Of a stretch of DNA of 64,000 nt, positions 1-7,714 are shown in pieces. The stretch is taken from the NCBI GenBank assembly GCA_934438135.1, contig CAKSBP010000006.1:32915-96914 (forward strand). The letters are read 5' to 3'. The notes below the pieces were generated by a model, which saw nothing but the letters and a program-made list of their open reading frames with translations, did not search any database and had not been told where the DNA came from. This DNA is from an uncultured Clostridium sp. Lineage in GTDB: Bacteria > Bacillota > Clostridia > Lachnospirales > Lachnospiraceae. The position numbers were made by a program, and so were the translations under genes. The stretch's first letter is position 1. Each line of letters starts with the position of its first letter.

Positions 1-51
1 TCAGGCTTTTATGAAGTACAATTTATTTTTTGAAATTTTAGAATAATTTAT

Positions 52-80
52 TTGAAATTATTGTTTTCATAGTGTATAAT
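52..80 (+). promoter_or_regulatory. Sigma-A-like promoter upstream of spoVT
   Basis: TTGAAA at 52-57 and a perfect TATAAT at 75-80 are separated by 17 bp. Predicted transcription starts about 65 nt before the spoVT start codon. In Bacillus spoVT is forespore (sigma-G) controlled; no good sigma-G match with correct spacing was seen, so the regulation may differ here. Confidence 0.55.
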
Positions 81-153
81 TTCCTCTATTTGACACAAAA
101 TAATATTTATAAACTAGATTTATGAATATTAACTAAATGGAGGAATTATTTTT

Positions 154-696
154 ATGAAAGCAACAGGAATAGTACGAAGAATAGATGATTTAGGGCGAGT
201 AGTAATTCCAAAGGAAATCAGAAGAACACTGAGAATTCGTGAAGGGGATCCGTTGGAAATATTTACAGACAGAGAAGGCGAAATAATTCTGAAAAAATAT
301 TCTCCAATTGGCGAGCTGGGCCAATTTGCAAAACAGTATGCAGAATCTTTAGCACACACATTAGGACATATTGTCTGTATTGCGGATAGAGATCAGTTGA
401 TTGCAGTTGCCGGCGGTAAAAAAGATCTGATAATGAAATCCATTCATAAAGAATTAGAAAATGTAATAAATGAGCGTATAAATGTTCTTGCGGCAGCAAA
501 AGACAAGAACTACTGTCAGATTGCAAATGATGACGAAGAGTATGAATACGAGGTGATTTCACCAATTATCAGCGAAGGCGATGCAATTGGTGCAGTTATT
601 ATCCTTACAAAGGATCCAAAAACTAAATTTGGTGAGTTAGAAGTAAAATTAGCACAGTCAGCATCCGGTTTTCTGGGAAGACAGATGGAGCAGTAA
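154..696 (+). CDS. spoVT: Stage V sporulation protein T (AbrB-family regulator)
   Basis: A 180-residue transcription factor that in Bacillus tunes forespore gene expression. Residues 1-50 form the swapped-hairpin AbrB/MazE-type DNA-binding domain, with the typical GIVRRIDDLGRVVIPKEIRR start. Residues 55-178 match the GAF-like sensory domain that separates SpoVT from AbrB, and the length is normal for SpoVT. The start ATG follows a strong GGAGG 9 nt upstream. It is the first complete gene in the window, and a sigma-A-like promoter lies at 52-80. Downstream comes mazG after 47 nt; in many Firmicutes spoVT and mazG are neighbours, which supports the call. Confidence 0.95.
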   Translation: MKATGIVRRIDDLGRVVIPKEIRRTLRIREGDPLEIFTDREGEIILKKYSPIGELGQFAKQYAESLAHTLGHIVCIADRDQLIAVAGGKKDLIMKSIHKELENVINERINVLAAAKDKNYCQIANDDEEYEYEVISPIISEGDAIGAVIILTKDPKTKFGELEVKLAQSASGFLGRQMEQ

Positions 697-743
697 TTGA
701 ACCCTAATGACCGGTATGTTATACTGGAAAGAAACGTCAGGGT

Positions 744-1541
744 GTGTCAAATTTGGAAAAACAATATGATTTCAATAAGTTTATAAATATTATCCGTAAA
801 CTGAGAAGCGAAGACGGATGTCCATGGGACAAGGTGCAGACACATAAGAGTCTAAAGTCATGCATGCTGGAAGAGGCATATGAAGCAGTATGGGCAATTG
901 ATAATGATGATATGGAAAATTTGAAAGAGGAACTTGGAGATGTGCTGCTCCAAGTTGCTTTACATAGCATCATTTCCGAACAGTCGGGCGGTTTTACGGT
1001 TGAAGATGTAATTCAAGATGTGGCAGAAAAGATGATCCGAAGACATCCACATGTTTTTGGTGATAAAACAGACAGCACAAAGGATGAAATCAGCCAGAGC
1101 TGGGAACAGATAAAACAAATGGAACATGATGAAAAGTCTGTTTCTGAGGGCATGAGAAATGTTCCGCAGAATATGCCGGCTGCTATGCGTGCCCAGAAAA
1201 TACAAAAGAAAGCAGCAAAGGCTGGAGTAAATTTTGAGGGAGCAGAAGAAGCTCTTGATTATGCGGAGAATATGCTTTCGAACCTGAAGAAATCCCTGCA
1301 AAACTTCGAACAGGATGAACTGGAAAACCAGTATGAATTGTTTTTGTTTGCAGCCGTCAATTTGTCGGCATTTTTAGGACTAAATGCGGAAAATTCCTTG
1401 ACAAATGGCATAGATAAGTTTATAAATAGATTTGTAGGTATGGAGCGAATCGCGAATAGCGAAGGAAAACGCCTCAGCGAGCTACCACAGGGTCTCAGAA
1501 ATGACTTATGGAAGCATATAAAAAATAAGAATAGAAAATAA
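744..1541 (+). CDS. mazG: Nucleoside triphosphate pyrophosphohydrolase MazG
   Basis: A 265-residue house-cleaning enzyme that hydrolyses (d)NTPs to NMP and pyrophosphate. The N-terminal MazG domain (about 10-125) has the GCPWDKVQTHKSL signature and the acidic metal-binding helices (EEAYEAVWAI, then EELGDVLLQ). A second, weaker MazG-like half covers about 135-262. It is the short MazG form without the N-terminal methylase-like domain found in Bacillus YabN. The start is GTG at 744 with only a weak upstream ribosome site; the next in-frame start is TTG at 753, so the exact N-terminus is uncertain by a few residues. It lies between spoVT and hup on the same strand, 21 nt before hup. Confidence 0.93.
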   Translation: MSNLEKQYDFNKFINIIRKLRSEDGCPWDKVQTHKSLKSCMLEEAYEAVWAIDNDDMENLKEELGDVLLQVALHSIISEQSGGFTVEDVIQDVAEKMIRRHPHVFGDKTDSTKDEISQSWEQIKQMEHDEKSVSEGMRNVPQNMPAAMRAQKIQKKAAKAGVNFEGAEEALDYAENMLSNLKKSLQNFEQDELENQYELFLFAAVNLSAFLGLNAENSLTNGIDKFINRFVGMERIANSEGKRLSELPQGLRNDLWKHIKNKNRK

Positions 1542-1562
1542 GTGTAAGAGGAGGAGTAATCC

Positions 1563-1835
1563 ATGAACAAGGCAGAATTAGTTGCAGCTATCGCTGAAAA
1601 GACAGAATTATCTAAGAAAGATTCAGAAAAAGCTTTAAAAGCTTTTGTTGATGTTGTTACAGAAGAATTAATGAAAGGTGAAAAAATTCAGTTAGTTGGA
1701 TTCGGTACTTTTGAAGTATCTGAAAGAGCAGCAAGAGAAGGTAGAAACCCACAGACAGGTAAAACAATGAAAATTGCAGCTTGTAAGGCACCTAAATTCA
1801 AAGCTGGTAAACAGTTAAAAGACGCTCTTAACTAA
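1563..1835 (+). CDS. hup: HU-family DNA-binding protein
   Basis: A 90-residue histone-like protein that bends and compacts DNA as a dimer. It has the full HU fold: N-terminal helices (MNKAELVAAIAEK), the GFGTF turn, and the beta-arm with the RNPQTGK tip whose proline intercalates into DNA. It starts 7 nt after a strong AGGAGGAG ribosome site and is followed at once by a rho-independent terminator, in keeping with high expression. The codon choice is strongly biased toward a few A/T-ending codons, as in highly expressed genes. Confidence 0.97.
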   Translation: MNKAELVAAIAEKTELSKKDSEKALKAFVDVVTEELMKGEKIQLVGFGTFEVSERAAREGRNPQTGKTMKIAACKAPKFKAGKQLKDALN

Positions 1836-1849
1836 TATAGTAAGATGCA

Positions 1850-1873
1850 GGGCTGCCTTTGGCAGTCCTTTTA
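1850..1873 (+). terminator. Rho-independent terminator after hup
   Basis: An 8-bp stem GGGCTGCC/GGCAGTCC (one G-U pair) with a TTT loop, followed by TTTTATTT. It lies 15 nt after the hup stop codon. Confidence 0.85.
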
Positions 1874-1942
1874 TTTCTGTTTAAAAGCAGAATCTTTATT
1901 GATGGATGACTCCGTTTCCGTCGATAGACTGGAGCATTTAAT

Positions 1943-2182
1943 ATGAGATTAGATAAGTTTTTAAAAGTAAGCAGACTAATTAAAAGAAGGACAGTTGCTA
2001 ATGAAGCGTGTGATGCGGGAAGGGTTCTTGTGAACGGAAAAACCGCTAAGGCTTCCCTGAATGTAAAAGCAGGGGACATCATTGAAATTGGTTTCGGCAA
2101 CAAAATGGTAAAGGTAGAAGTATTAAATATAGCGGAGACAGTCCGTAAGGAAGAAGCCAAGGATTTATTCCGTTATCTTTAA
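1943..2182 (+). CDS. rqcP: S4-domain RNA-binding protein RqcP (YabO family)
   Basis: A 79-residue S4-fold protein. The MRLDKFLKVSRLIKRRTVA start and the GRVLVNGK loop are diagnostic of the YabO/Hsp15 family. In Bacillus RqcP binds stalled 50S subunits with RqcH and supports alanine tailing in ribosome quality control. It precedes yabP, yabQ and divIC exactly as in the Bacillus yabO-yabP-yabQ-divIC arrangement. No strong Shine-Dalgarno is visible; GGAG occurs 7-10 nt before the ATG. Confidence 0.92.
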   Translation: MRLDKFLKVSRLIKRRTVANEACDAGRVLVNGKTAKASLNVKAGDIIEIGFGNKMVKVEVLNIAETVRKEEAKDLFRYL

Positions 2183-2262
2183 AAAAGCTTTCCTATAAGA
2201 ATTTTTTTACAAACCTCTTAATATACTTGTATAAGACGCAAAGTATATTAGGAGGTTTTTTT

Positions 2263-2553
2263 ATGGAAGAGAGAGTAATTAAAGCATCACAGTCTCTGCA
2301 TAGTCTAAACTTAAAAAACAGGGAATTTGCAGCAATAACAGGAGTAAATGACGTGTTGTCTTTCGATGCAGCAGAAGTGCTTTTAGATACCCAGCAGGGA
2401 GTTTTGATGATACGGGGAGAAGAACTTCATGTAAGCAGACTGACACTTGAAAAGGGAGAAGTTGATATAGATGGCAGAATTGACAGTATGACCTATTCCA
2501 ATACAGGATATGGAAAATCAGGAGAATCCTTTTTAGGAAGATTATTTAAGTAG
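2263..2553 (+). CDS. yabP: Sporulation protein YabP
   Basis: A 96-residue YabP/YqfC-family protein needed for spore formation in Bacillus, molecular role unknown. The family pattern of short beta strands is visible (REFAAITGVNDVLSFDAAEVLL, then GELHVSRLTLEKGEVDIDGRI-like strands, summarised here). I chose the ATG at 2263 because AGGAGG lies 7 nt upstream; an in-frame TTG at 2227 would put the ribosome site inside the gene. It is followed after 8 nt by yabQ. Confidence 0.9.
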   Translation: MEERVIKASQSLHSLNLKNREFAAITGVNDVLSFDAAEVLLDTQQGVLMIRGEELHVSRLTLEKGEVDIDGRIDSMTYSNTGYGKSGESFLGRLFK

Positions 2554-2561
2554 GTGAACAG

Positions 2562-3047
2562 ATGGAAACGATTAACTTAGAGTTAAGATTTTTTCTGGCA
2601 TCGGTCCTCTGGGGAATTATTTTACTTGTAATTTATGATGGTGTTCGTGTATTCAGACGGATTGTAAAACATACAAAGGCTGCTGAATGGCTGGAAGATA
2701 TTTTATTTTGGGTAATAAGCGGATGTCTGATTTTTCGAATGATGTATCAAATGAATGATGGGAGAATCCGAAGCTTCTCGATTTTAGGTGTTACGTTAGG
2801 CATGATTATGTACCATTACAGTGTCAGTTCCTTTCTGGTAAAAAGAATGTCTCAGGGTATTCACGGACTAATACATATTATAAAAAATGTCATCCTGTTT
2901 CTGATGAAGCCGCTGACTTTTTTATTAAAGCGGCTAAAGTGGATTCTGGAATTTTTCTTAAAGCTATTTCGTAGACCCCTTCGATTTCTTAGAAAATCAT
3001 TGAAAAAACTTACCAAAAAGGTTAAAATAGCAGTAGTAAAAAAATAG
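2562..3047 (+). CDS. yabQ: Spore cortex biosynthesis protein YabQ
   Basis: A 161-residue membrane protein of the YabQ family, required for cortex assembly in the outer forespore membrane in Bacillus. Several hydrophobic segments occur between residues 8 and 110 (for example FFLASVLWGIILLVIYDGVR), then a strongly basic C-terminal tail rich in Lys, Arg and Leu. The start ATG follows AGGTGAACAG. It is translationally close to yabP (8 nt) and followed by divIC after 14 nt, so the three are probably one transcript. Confidence 0.88.
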   Translation: METINLELRFFLASVLWGIILLVIYDGVRVFRRIVKHTKAAEWLEDILFWVISGCLIFRMMYQMNDGRIRSFSILGVTLGMIMYHYSVSSFLVKRMSQGIHGLIHIIKNVILFLMKPLTFLLKRLKWILEFFLKLFRRPLRFLRKSLKKLTKKVKIAVVKK

Positions 3048-3061
3048 AAAAAGGTGATTCG

Positions 3062-3349
3062 GTGAAACATAAGAAAAAGAAAAAATGGAATTATGTAGCC
3101 TTTGGCTTAATTGTGCTCTGCCTGTGTGGTGTTGTAACCTATCAGAGGATGGAACTGAAAGCTAAGCTGGAACAGAGTAAGAAGCAGCTGACTGAACTGA
3201 ACACGGAAAAAGAGGAGCTTCTGGCCCAAAAAGATGAAATCAGCGATTATGAATCTTATGTTAAGACAAAGAAATACATCGAACAGGTTGCCAGAGAAAA
3301 GCTTGGACTGGTATATGAGGATGAGATTATTTTTAAATCAGAAAAGTAA
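3062..3349 (+). CDS. divIC: Septum formation initiator DivIC/FtsB family
   Basis: A 95-residue bitopic divisome protein. It has a basic cytoplasmic end (KHKKKKKW), one transmembrane helix (about 10-27), a coiled coil (about 30-60, MELKAKLEQSKKQLTELNTEKE) and the conserved C-terminal AREKLGLVYEDE motif of the FtsB/DivIC family. The start is GTG at 3062, 6 nt after AAAGGTGA. It is the last gene of the rqcP-yabP-yabQ-divIC set. DivIC and its paralogue FtsL/FtsB are hard to separate by sequence; the gene order favours DivIC. Confidence 0.88.
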   Translation: MKHKKKKKWNYVAFGLIVLCLCGVVTYQRMELKAKLEQSKKQLTELNTEKEELLAQKDEISDYESYVKTKKYIEQVAREKLGLVYEDEIIFKSEK

Positions 3350-3403
3350 AGAAAGATTTGAAGCTCAGATTTAAAAAAAATTTGCAAAAATGATTTTTTT
3401 TTG

Positions 3404-3432
3404 TTGACATCATTCGAATTATCAGTTATAAT
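3404..3432 (+). promoter_or_regulatory. Consensus sigma-A promoter of the tRNA-Met gene
   Basis: Perfect TTGACA (3404-3409) and TATAAT (3427-3432) with an optimal 17-bp spacer, 15 nt before the tRNA. This strength is typical of stable RNA genes. Confidence 0.9.
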
Positions 3433-3447
3433 GAATATCGTTTTCAC

Positions 3448-3521
3448 GGCGGAATAGCTCAGTTGGCTAGAGCACACGGTTCATACCCGTGGTGTCATGG
3501 GTTCAAATCCCTTTTCCGCTA
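3448..3521 (+). tRNA. tRNA-Met (CAT), elongator type
   Basis: A 74-nt cloverleaf. Acceptor GGCGGAA pairs with TTCCGCT (first pair G-U), the D arm is GCTC/GAGC, and the anticodon arm CACGG-TTCATAC-CCGTG carries CAT; the T arm contains GGTTCAAATCC. The three G-C pairs that mark initiator tRNA are absent from the anticodon stem, so this is elongator Met. A lysidine-modified Ile2 tRNA also has CAT, but the sequence resembles Bacillus elongator tRNA-Met. CCA is not encoded. Confidence 0.93.
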
Positions 3522-3540
3522 TTATAGAAAGGTTTGAAGG

Positions 3541-3571
3541 AAAGACAAGCAGTCTATTGCTTGTCTTTTTT
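3541..3571 (+). terminator. Terminator after tRNA-Met
   Basis: Ten-bp stem AAGACAAGCA/TGCTTGTCTT with a 6-nt loop followed by TTTTT. Confidence 0.9.
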
Positions 3572-3679
3572 GCGTTATATGAAATAGTTAGTTTAAAAAT
3601 TTTTTCAGAAATTAAAATTGAATATCTTAAAAAATCTGAAGTCTCTCGAATCGATTCCACCGCCGAATTTGAAAAAAAA

Positions 3680-3746
3680 TTGTCTAAAAGTTTTTTAGAT
3701 TACCATTGTATATTTGACAAATATTTTATAGACACACTCCTATAAT
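3680..3746 (+). promoter_or_regulatory. Spo0A-type spoIIE promoter with 21-bp spacer
   Basis: Perfect TTGACA (3714-3719) and TATAAT (3741-3746) are separated by 21 bp, the unusual spacing known for Spo0A-activated sigma-A promoters of Bacillus spoIIE and spoIIG. Two 7/8 matches to the 0A box TTGTCGAA are present: TTGTCTAA at 3680-3687, and TTTGACAA (reverse orientation) at 3713-3720 overlapping the -35. Spo0A activation is inferred from this geometry. Confidence 0.85.
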
Positions 3747-3781
3747 CTGTGATTACAGACGAATGGAAAAGGGGAGTAAGC

Positions 3782-6097
3782 ATGAAGAAGATAATTAGTA
3801 CGTTACAGAAGATAGATATCAGGAGCGTTTTGATTTGTCTTATCGGGGCAGTAATGTCCCGGACAGCTTTTCTTTCAATGAATCCAATTGCAGTAGGATA
3901 TTTTGCTGCTGGCTATACTTATAAGAAAAGCAGAGTGTTTCTTATATTAACTATGTTGGCAGGACTGGCCACCACACGGAGTGTATCAATGACCATAAAA
4001 TATGGCCTGACAATTCTAGTGATTGCATTTATTACGTATCTTTCGGAAAAACAGGAAAAACAGTTGTCAGTGATTTCTATTGGAGTTTTATCCGGACTGG
4101 TAACAACAGCAATTACATTGGGGAACAGCATGGTAGCCTCAGATTATAAAAAAATGATTATTCTTGCTGTATTAGAAGGAATTCTTGCTATCATAATAGC
4201 AAATATTTTATATTTAGCACTTGATTTTATTAAGAATGGAACCGTGAAACAGCTGCTTACAAACCAGGAATTGATTAGTGTTTCTGTACTGGCAGGATGT
4301 CTGATATATGGAATGCCATCTTTGCGGCTCTACGAATTTTCTGTTATAGAAATGGCAGCCTACCTGCTGATTTTATTTATCGGGTATAAGTATGGGGCAG
4401 GTGCCGGAGCGGTAGCAGGTGCTGCATGTGGAACTGTCCTTTGTCTTCAAAACTATAATATCTCACTGATTGGTATCTTCTGTATTCTTGGGATTACGGC
4501 AGGAGTATTTCGAGAGCTTGGAAAATTTGCAGCATTGATTGTTTTTTGTGTAGCAGATATTATGCTGTGTTATTTTCATGCAGCGGATTATCTGGCAGTA
4601 GGACAAATTCGTGCTCTTGTATCGGCTCTGATTATTTTTATTCTGATTCCAGAGAAAATATCTCGGAGAATTGATTTACGAAGCAGTGAGGAAGCTGTAA
4701 AACGAGAACGAAGAAACATTCAAAATATAGCACAGGACAGGTTGTCTCTGTTTGCAGAATCTTTTCAGAAACTCTCCAAATCCTTTTATAACCTGGCGGA
4801 AACCAGAAGCAGTCTGGAACGAACGGAAATGGGGGATGTGCTGGAAAAACTTACGGGAAAAGTATGCGGAAACTGCCGGAACTGTCAGAAGTGCTGGGAT
4901 ACAAATTATTATAATACGAAGCAGTTACAGGAAAAGGTAATGGAAACAGCTAAAATGCAGGGATATGTGAAGGCAGGAGATTTTCCAAAGGAATTCAGAG
5001 AGCAGTGTATTTCTTTCCGTAGCTTTTTGACGGAAGCGAACCGGGAACTGGCAGTAGAGTCTGTCAATTTAAACTGGAGCAACCGGATGGCAGAAAGCAG
5101 GCTGGCAGTGGCAGGACAGCTTTCCGAAGTTGCGGAAATTATGGATGAGTTTTCAAAAAGTCTTGGTGATACTACTTTGGTAGAAGATCAGAATACAGAT
5201 GTCATGAAGGCGTTTTTGAAAGCGTATCATATTGATGTCAGAAAAATTTCAGTTATTGAAAAGAGAAATAAAAGGAATCAGCTGACCATGTCCTTACGGA
5301 CAAGAAAGGGGAGATGCATTACAACTAGAGAGGCAGCAGAACTGGTATCCAAAGTCTACGGTAGAAAATTGAAGCCGGCAGCAGACTGTAAAAATGTGAT
5401 TACAAAAGATTATGAAAATATACATTTTATTGAGGACACAAATTTTCAGACTATAACAGGTATGGCAAAAGTATCGAAAGATGGAGAAAAAGTATCAGGA
5501 GATACTTTTTCATTCATGAATCTGGAAAACGGAGAAACCGTTATGATTTTATCAGATGGAATGGGAACCGGTGAACGTGCACGGGAAGAAAGTGAAATTG
5601 TAATTGAACTGCTGGAACAGTTCCTGGAAGCAGGATTTCGTGAGTGCACGGCAATCAAGCTCATCAATTCTATATTGGTGTTAAATTCGGACTATCATAC
5701 AGTGTCTACACTGGATATTAGTTCTATAGATTTGTACACAGGAATGTGTAATTTTGTTAAAATTGGTGCATCTACCACTTTCATTAAAAGGAATGGCTGT
5801 ATTGAATCCATACAGTCGACCAATATGCCGGCGGGGATGTTTAATGAGATAGATATTGAAGGAAGTGCCAGAAAACTCTATGATGGCGATTATGTCATTA
5901 TGGTTTCGGATGGAATGCTAGATTATCTGCAGGGAATCGATAAGGAGGAGGAATTTAAGAATCTACTTATGGGGATTACTGCAACAAATCCTCAAGAAAT
6001 GGCAAATGAAATCCTAAATCAGATTTCACAGACTCAGAATTATGAAATTAGAGATGATATGACTGTGTTAGTTGCAGGATTTTGGGAAAAAATATGA
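3782..6097 (+). CDS. spoIIE: Stage II sporulation protein E, PP2C-type phosphatase
   Basis: A 771-residue membrane phosphatase that dephosphorylates SpoIIAA and so activates sigma-F in the forespore; it also acts at the polar septum. Residues 15-310 hold about ten transmembrane helices. A central cytoplasmic region contains the conserved cysteine cluster CGNCRNCQKC (about 367). The C-terminal PP2C domain (about 560-770) has both metal-binding aspartate motifs, LSDGMGTG (about 589) and VSDGMLDY (about 708). I chose ATG 3782, preceded by GGGGAG, over an upstream GTG at 3749 that would lie at the -10 region. It sits alone between a tRNA and tilS, as in many clostridia, under a Spo0A-type promoter. 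Confidence 0.96.
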   Translation: MKKIISTLQKIDIRSVLICLIGAVMSRTAFLSMNPIAVGYFAAGYTYKKSRVFLILTMLAGLATTRSVSMTIKYGLTILVIAFITYLSEKQEKQLSVISIGVLSGLVTTAITLGNSMVASDYKKMIILAVLEGILAIIIANILYLALDFIKNGTVKQLLTNQELISVSVLAGCLIYGMPSLRLYEFSVIEMAAYLLILFIGYKYGAGAGAVAGAACGTVLCLQNYNISLIGIFCILGITAGVFRELGKFAALIVFCVADIMLCYFHAADYLAVGQIRALVSALIIFILIPEKISRRIDLRSSEEAVKRERRNIQNIAQDRLSLFAESFQKLSKSFYNLAETRSSLERTEMGDVLEKLTGKVCGNCRNCQKCWDTNYYNTKQLQEKVMETAKMQGYVKAGDFPKEFREQCISFRSFLTEANRELAVESVNLNWSNRMAESRLAVAGQLSEVAEIMDEFSKSLGDTTLVEDQNTDVMKAFLKAYHIDVRKISVIEKRNKRNQLTMSLRTRKGRCITTREAAELVSKVYGRKLKPAADCKNVITKDYENIHFIEDTNFQTITGMAKVSKDGEKVSGDTFSFMNLENGETVMILSDGMGTGERAREESEIVIELLEQFLEAGFRECTAIKLINSILVLNSDYHTVSTLDISSIDLYTGMCNFVKIGASTTFIKRNGCIESIQSTNMPAGMFNEIDIEGSARKLYDGDYVIMVSDGMLDYLQGIDKEEEFKNLLMGITATNPQEMANEILNQISQTQNYEIRDDMTVLVAGFWEKI

Positions 6098-6126
6098 TTG
6101 AAAAGTGGAGAGGTTAGCGATACAAT
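6098..6126 (+). promoter_or_regulatory. Sigma-A-like promoter before the RNA element and tilS
   Basis: TTGAAA (6098-6103) and TACAAT (6121-6126) with a 17-bp spacer, starting directly after the spoIIE stop codon. The predicted start site (about 6133) is 12 nt before the conserved RNA element. Confidence 0.65.
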
Positions 6127-6144
6127 GTTAACGAATTGAAGAAA

Positions 6145-6268
6145 GTGCTGGAAGATTATTCATGATGGGTATCTGCCCTATAGACACCATCCGGCAATCT
6201 GTACTTAGTGAGCAAGCTCACGCGTACACACTGCGAGATGGCGTCTGCATGGCTGAACTGTGCAGCAC
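6145..6268 (+). ncRNA. Conserved structured RNA element, copy 1 (before tilS)
   Basis: A roughly 124-nt stretch that shares long identical blocks with 39661-39782, including ATAGACACCATCCGGCAAT (6180-6198) and GTCTGCATGGCTGAACTGT (6243-6261). It can fold: outer stem GTGCTG/CAGCAC (6145-6150 with 6263-6268), small hairpin GGGT/GCCC at 6167-6178, a 10-position stem 6182-6191 with 6237-6246 (9 pairs), and inner hairpin GTGAGC-AA-GCTCAC (6208-6221). It begins just after a promoter and ends 12 nt before the tilS ribosome site. I do not recognise the family. It could be a 5' leader regulator, a small RNA, or a dispersed repeat. Confidence 0.6.
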
Positions 6269-6289
6269 AAAGAGGATAAAGGAGTTGAC

Positions 6290-7714
6290 ATGTTAAAGAA
6301 GATACAGGAATTTGTAGAAAAATATAACATGATCGATAAGGGTGACGGAATTGTGCTTGGTGTTTCCGGGGGAGCAGATTCAGTCTCTCTTTTCTATGCC
6401 ATGCTGGAACTTAAGAAGATTTATCAGACCAGACTGGCTGTGGTTCATGTAAATCACGGAATCAGAGGGGCAGATGCTGACCAGGATGAGGAGTATGTTA
6501 GAAGGCTTTGCCAGGAAAATCAGATTCCGTTTACCGCGGTTCACAAAAATGTAGTAGAAGAGGCAAAACGAAGAAAAATGTCAGAGGAAGAAGCTGGACG
6601 CCAGATTCGCTATCAGGCATTTTATCAAGTGATGAAACAGTATCATTTTCAGAAAACTGCAGTTGCACATAATAAGAATGATTTGAGTGAAACCGTTCTC
6701 CTGAACCTGTTTCGTGGGACAGGAATTAAGGGATTGGGAGGAATTGAACCCGTTCGTGGGAAGATTATCCGTCCTTTACTTTGTGTAGAACGAAGTGAGA
6801 TTGAGAACTATCTGGAAGAGATGGGCATACAATATCAAAATGATATTTCTAACCAGCAGGACAAATATACTAGGAATAAGATCAGACGAAATGTATTACC
6901 ATATATTAAGGAGAATATTAATGAGCAGGTGACAGCTCATATTGCATCTGCAGCCGGTATACTTCTTATGACAAATGATTACATGGAGCAGGAAGCTGGA
7001 AAAGCATTTCAAGATTTGGTTTCCAGAAATGGAACAGAGTGTAGTTTTGATACTTTGGAGTTTGGTACAAAACATCCCGCTATCCAGACAATGGTACTTA
7101 GGAAGATATTATTTGACCTGTCAGGAAAACAAAAAGATATAGAAATCAAACATATTGATATTATTCTGGATATTTTATCAAAAGGTGTTGGGAAAAAGGC
7201 AGATTTGCCTTATGGACTTGAATGTGTAAATAGTTATGGAAAAACTATTATCCGTAGAAAGGAAAAGAAAGAAAGAAAAAAGACTGCGATGGAACTGAGT
7301 GTACCAGGTAGTTTCAATGTCCCAGAGTGCGGGATTTCAATAGATTTAAAGCTTTTAGAAAGAAACAGTCAAAGTGAGGATGAAATAGAAAAATTGTGCA
7401 AAAATCCTCAAAATGACTATACGAAAGTGTTTGATTATGATAAAATTAGAAATACAATTTTGTTAAGAAATCGAAGAACAGGCGACTATTTTCAGTGCAA
7501 TTCACGGGGGGGAACTAAGAAATTAAAGGAATTTCTCGTGAATGAAAAAGTACCTGCTGAGAAACGTAATCAAATATTGCTGCTGGCTGATGGCAGCCAT
7601 ATTATCTGGATTGTTGGTTTTCGAATTAGTGAATATTATAAAATAGATAAAAAAACTAAGAGAATACTTTATGTAAACATTAACGGAGGAGAAAGACATG
7701 GAAGACAAAATTAG
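6290..7714 (+). CDS. tilS: tRNA(Ile)-lysidine synthetase TilS
   Basis: A 474-residue enzyme that adds lysine to C34 of tRNA-Ile2 (CAT) with ATP, switching its decoding to AUA. The PP-loop SGGADS lies at residues 26-31; the N-type ATPase domain runs to about 220, and the C-terminal TilS domains are present (RNRRTGDYF near 390). I chose ATG 6290, 5 nt after AAAGGAG; a GTG at 6260 lies inside the RNA element. Its end overlaps hpt by 17 nt, giving the tilS-hpt-ftsH arrangement known from Bacillus. The leader carries the conserved element at 6145-6268. Confidence 0.95.
   Translation: MLKKIQEFVEKYNMIDKGDGIVLGVSGGADSVSLFYAMLELKKIYQTRLAVVHVNHGIRGADADQDEEYVRRLCQENQIPFTAVHKNVVEEAKRRKMSEEEAGRQIRYQAFYQVMKQYHFQKTAVAHNKNDLSETVLLNLFRGTGIKGLGGIEPVRGKIIRPLLCVERSEIENYLEEMGIQYQNDISNQQDKYTRNKIRRNVLPYIKENINEQVTAHIASAAGILLMTNDYMEQEAGKAFQDLVSRNGTECSFDTLEFGTKHPAIQTMVLRKILFDLSGKQKDIEIKHIDIILDILSKGVGKKADLPYGLECVNSYGKTIIRRKEKKERKKTAMELSVPGSFNVPECGISIDLKLLERNSQSEDEIEKLCKNPQNDYTKVFDYDKIRNTILLRNRRTGDYFQCNSRGGTKKLKEFLVNEKVPAEKRNQILLLADGSHIIWIVGFRISEYYKIDKKTKRILYVNINGGERHGRQN

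Noticed and set aside
3448..3521. Initiator tRNA-Met
   Set aside because: The anticodon stem lacks the three consecutive G-C pairs of initiator tRNA.
3497..3745. 82-codon open frame overlapping the end of tRNA-Met
   Set aside because: It runs through the tRNA 3' half, its terminator and the spoIIE promoter; no ribosome site and no family likeness.
6145..6268. Assignment to a known riboswitch class
   Set aside because: The conserved blocks do not fit the consensus cores of TPP, SAM, cobalamin, lysine, glycine, c-di-GMP, THF, ZTP, guanidine or fluoride riboswitches as I remember them.
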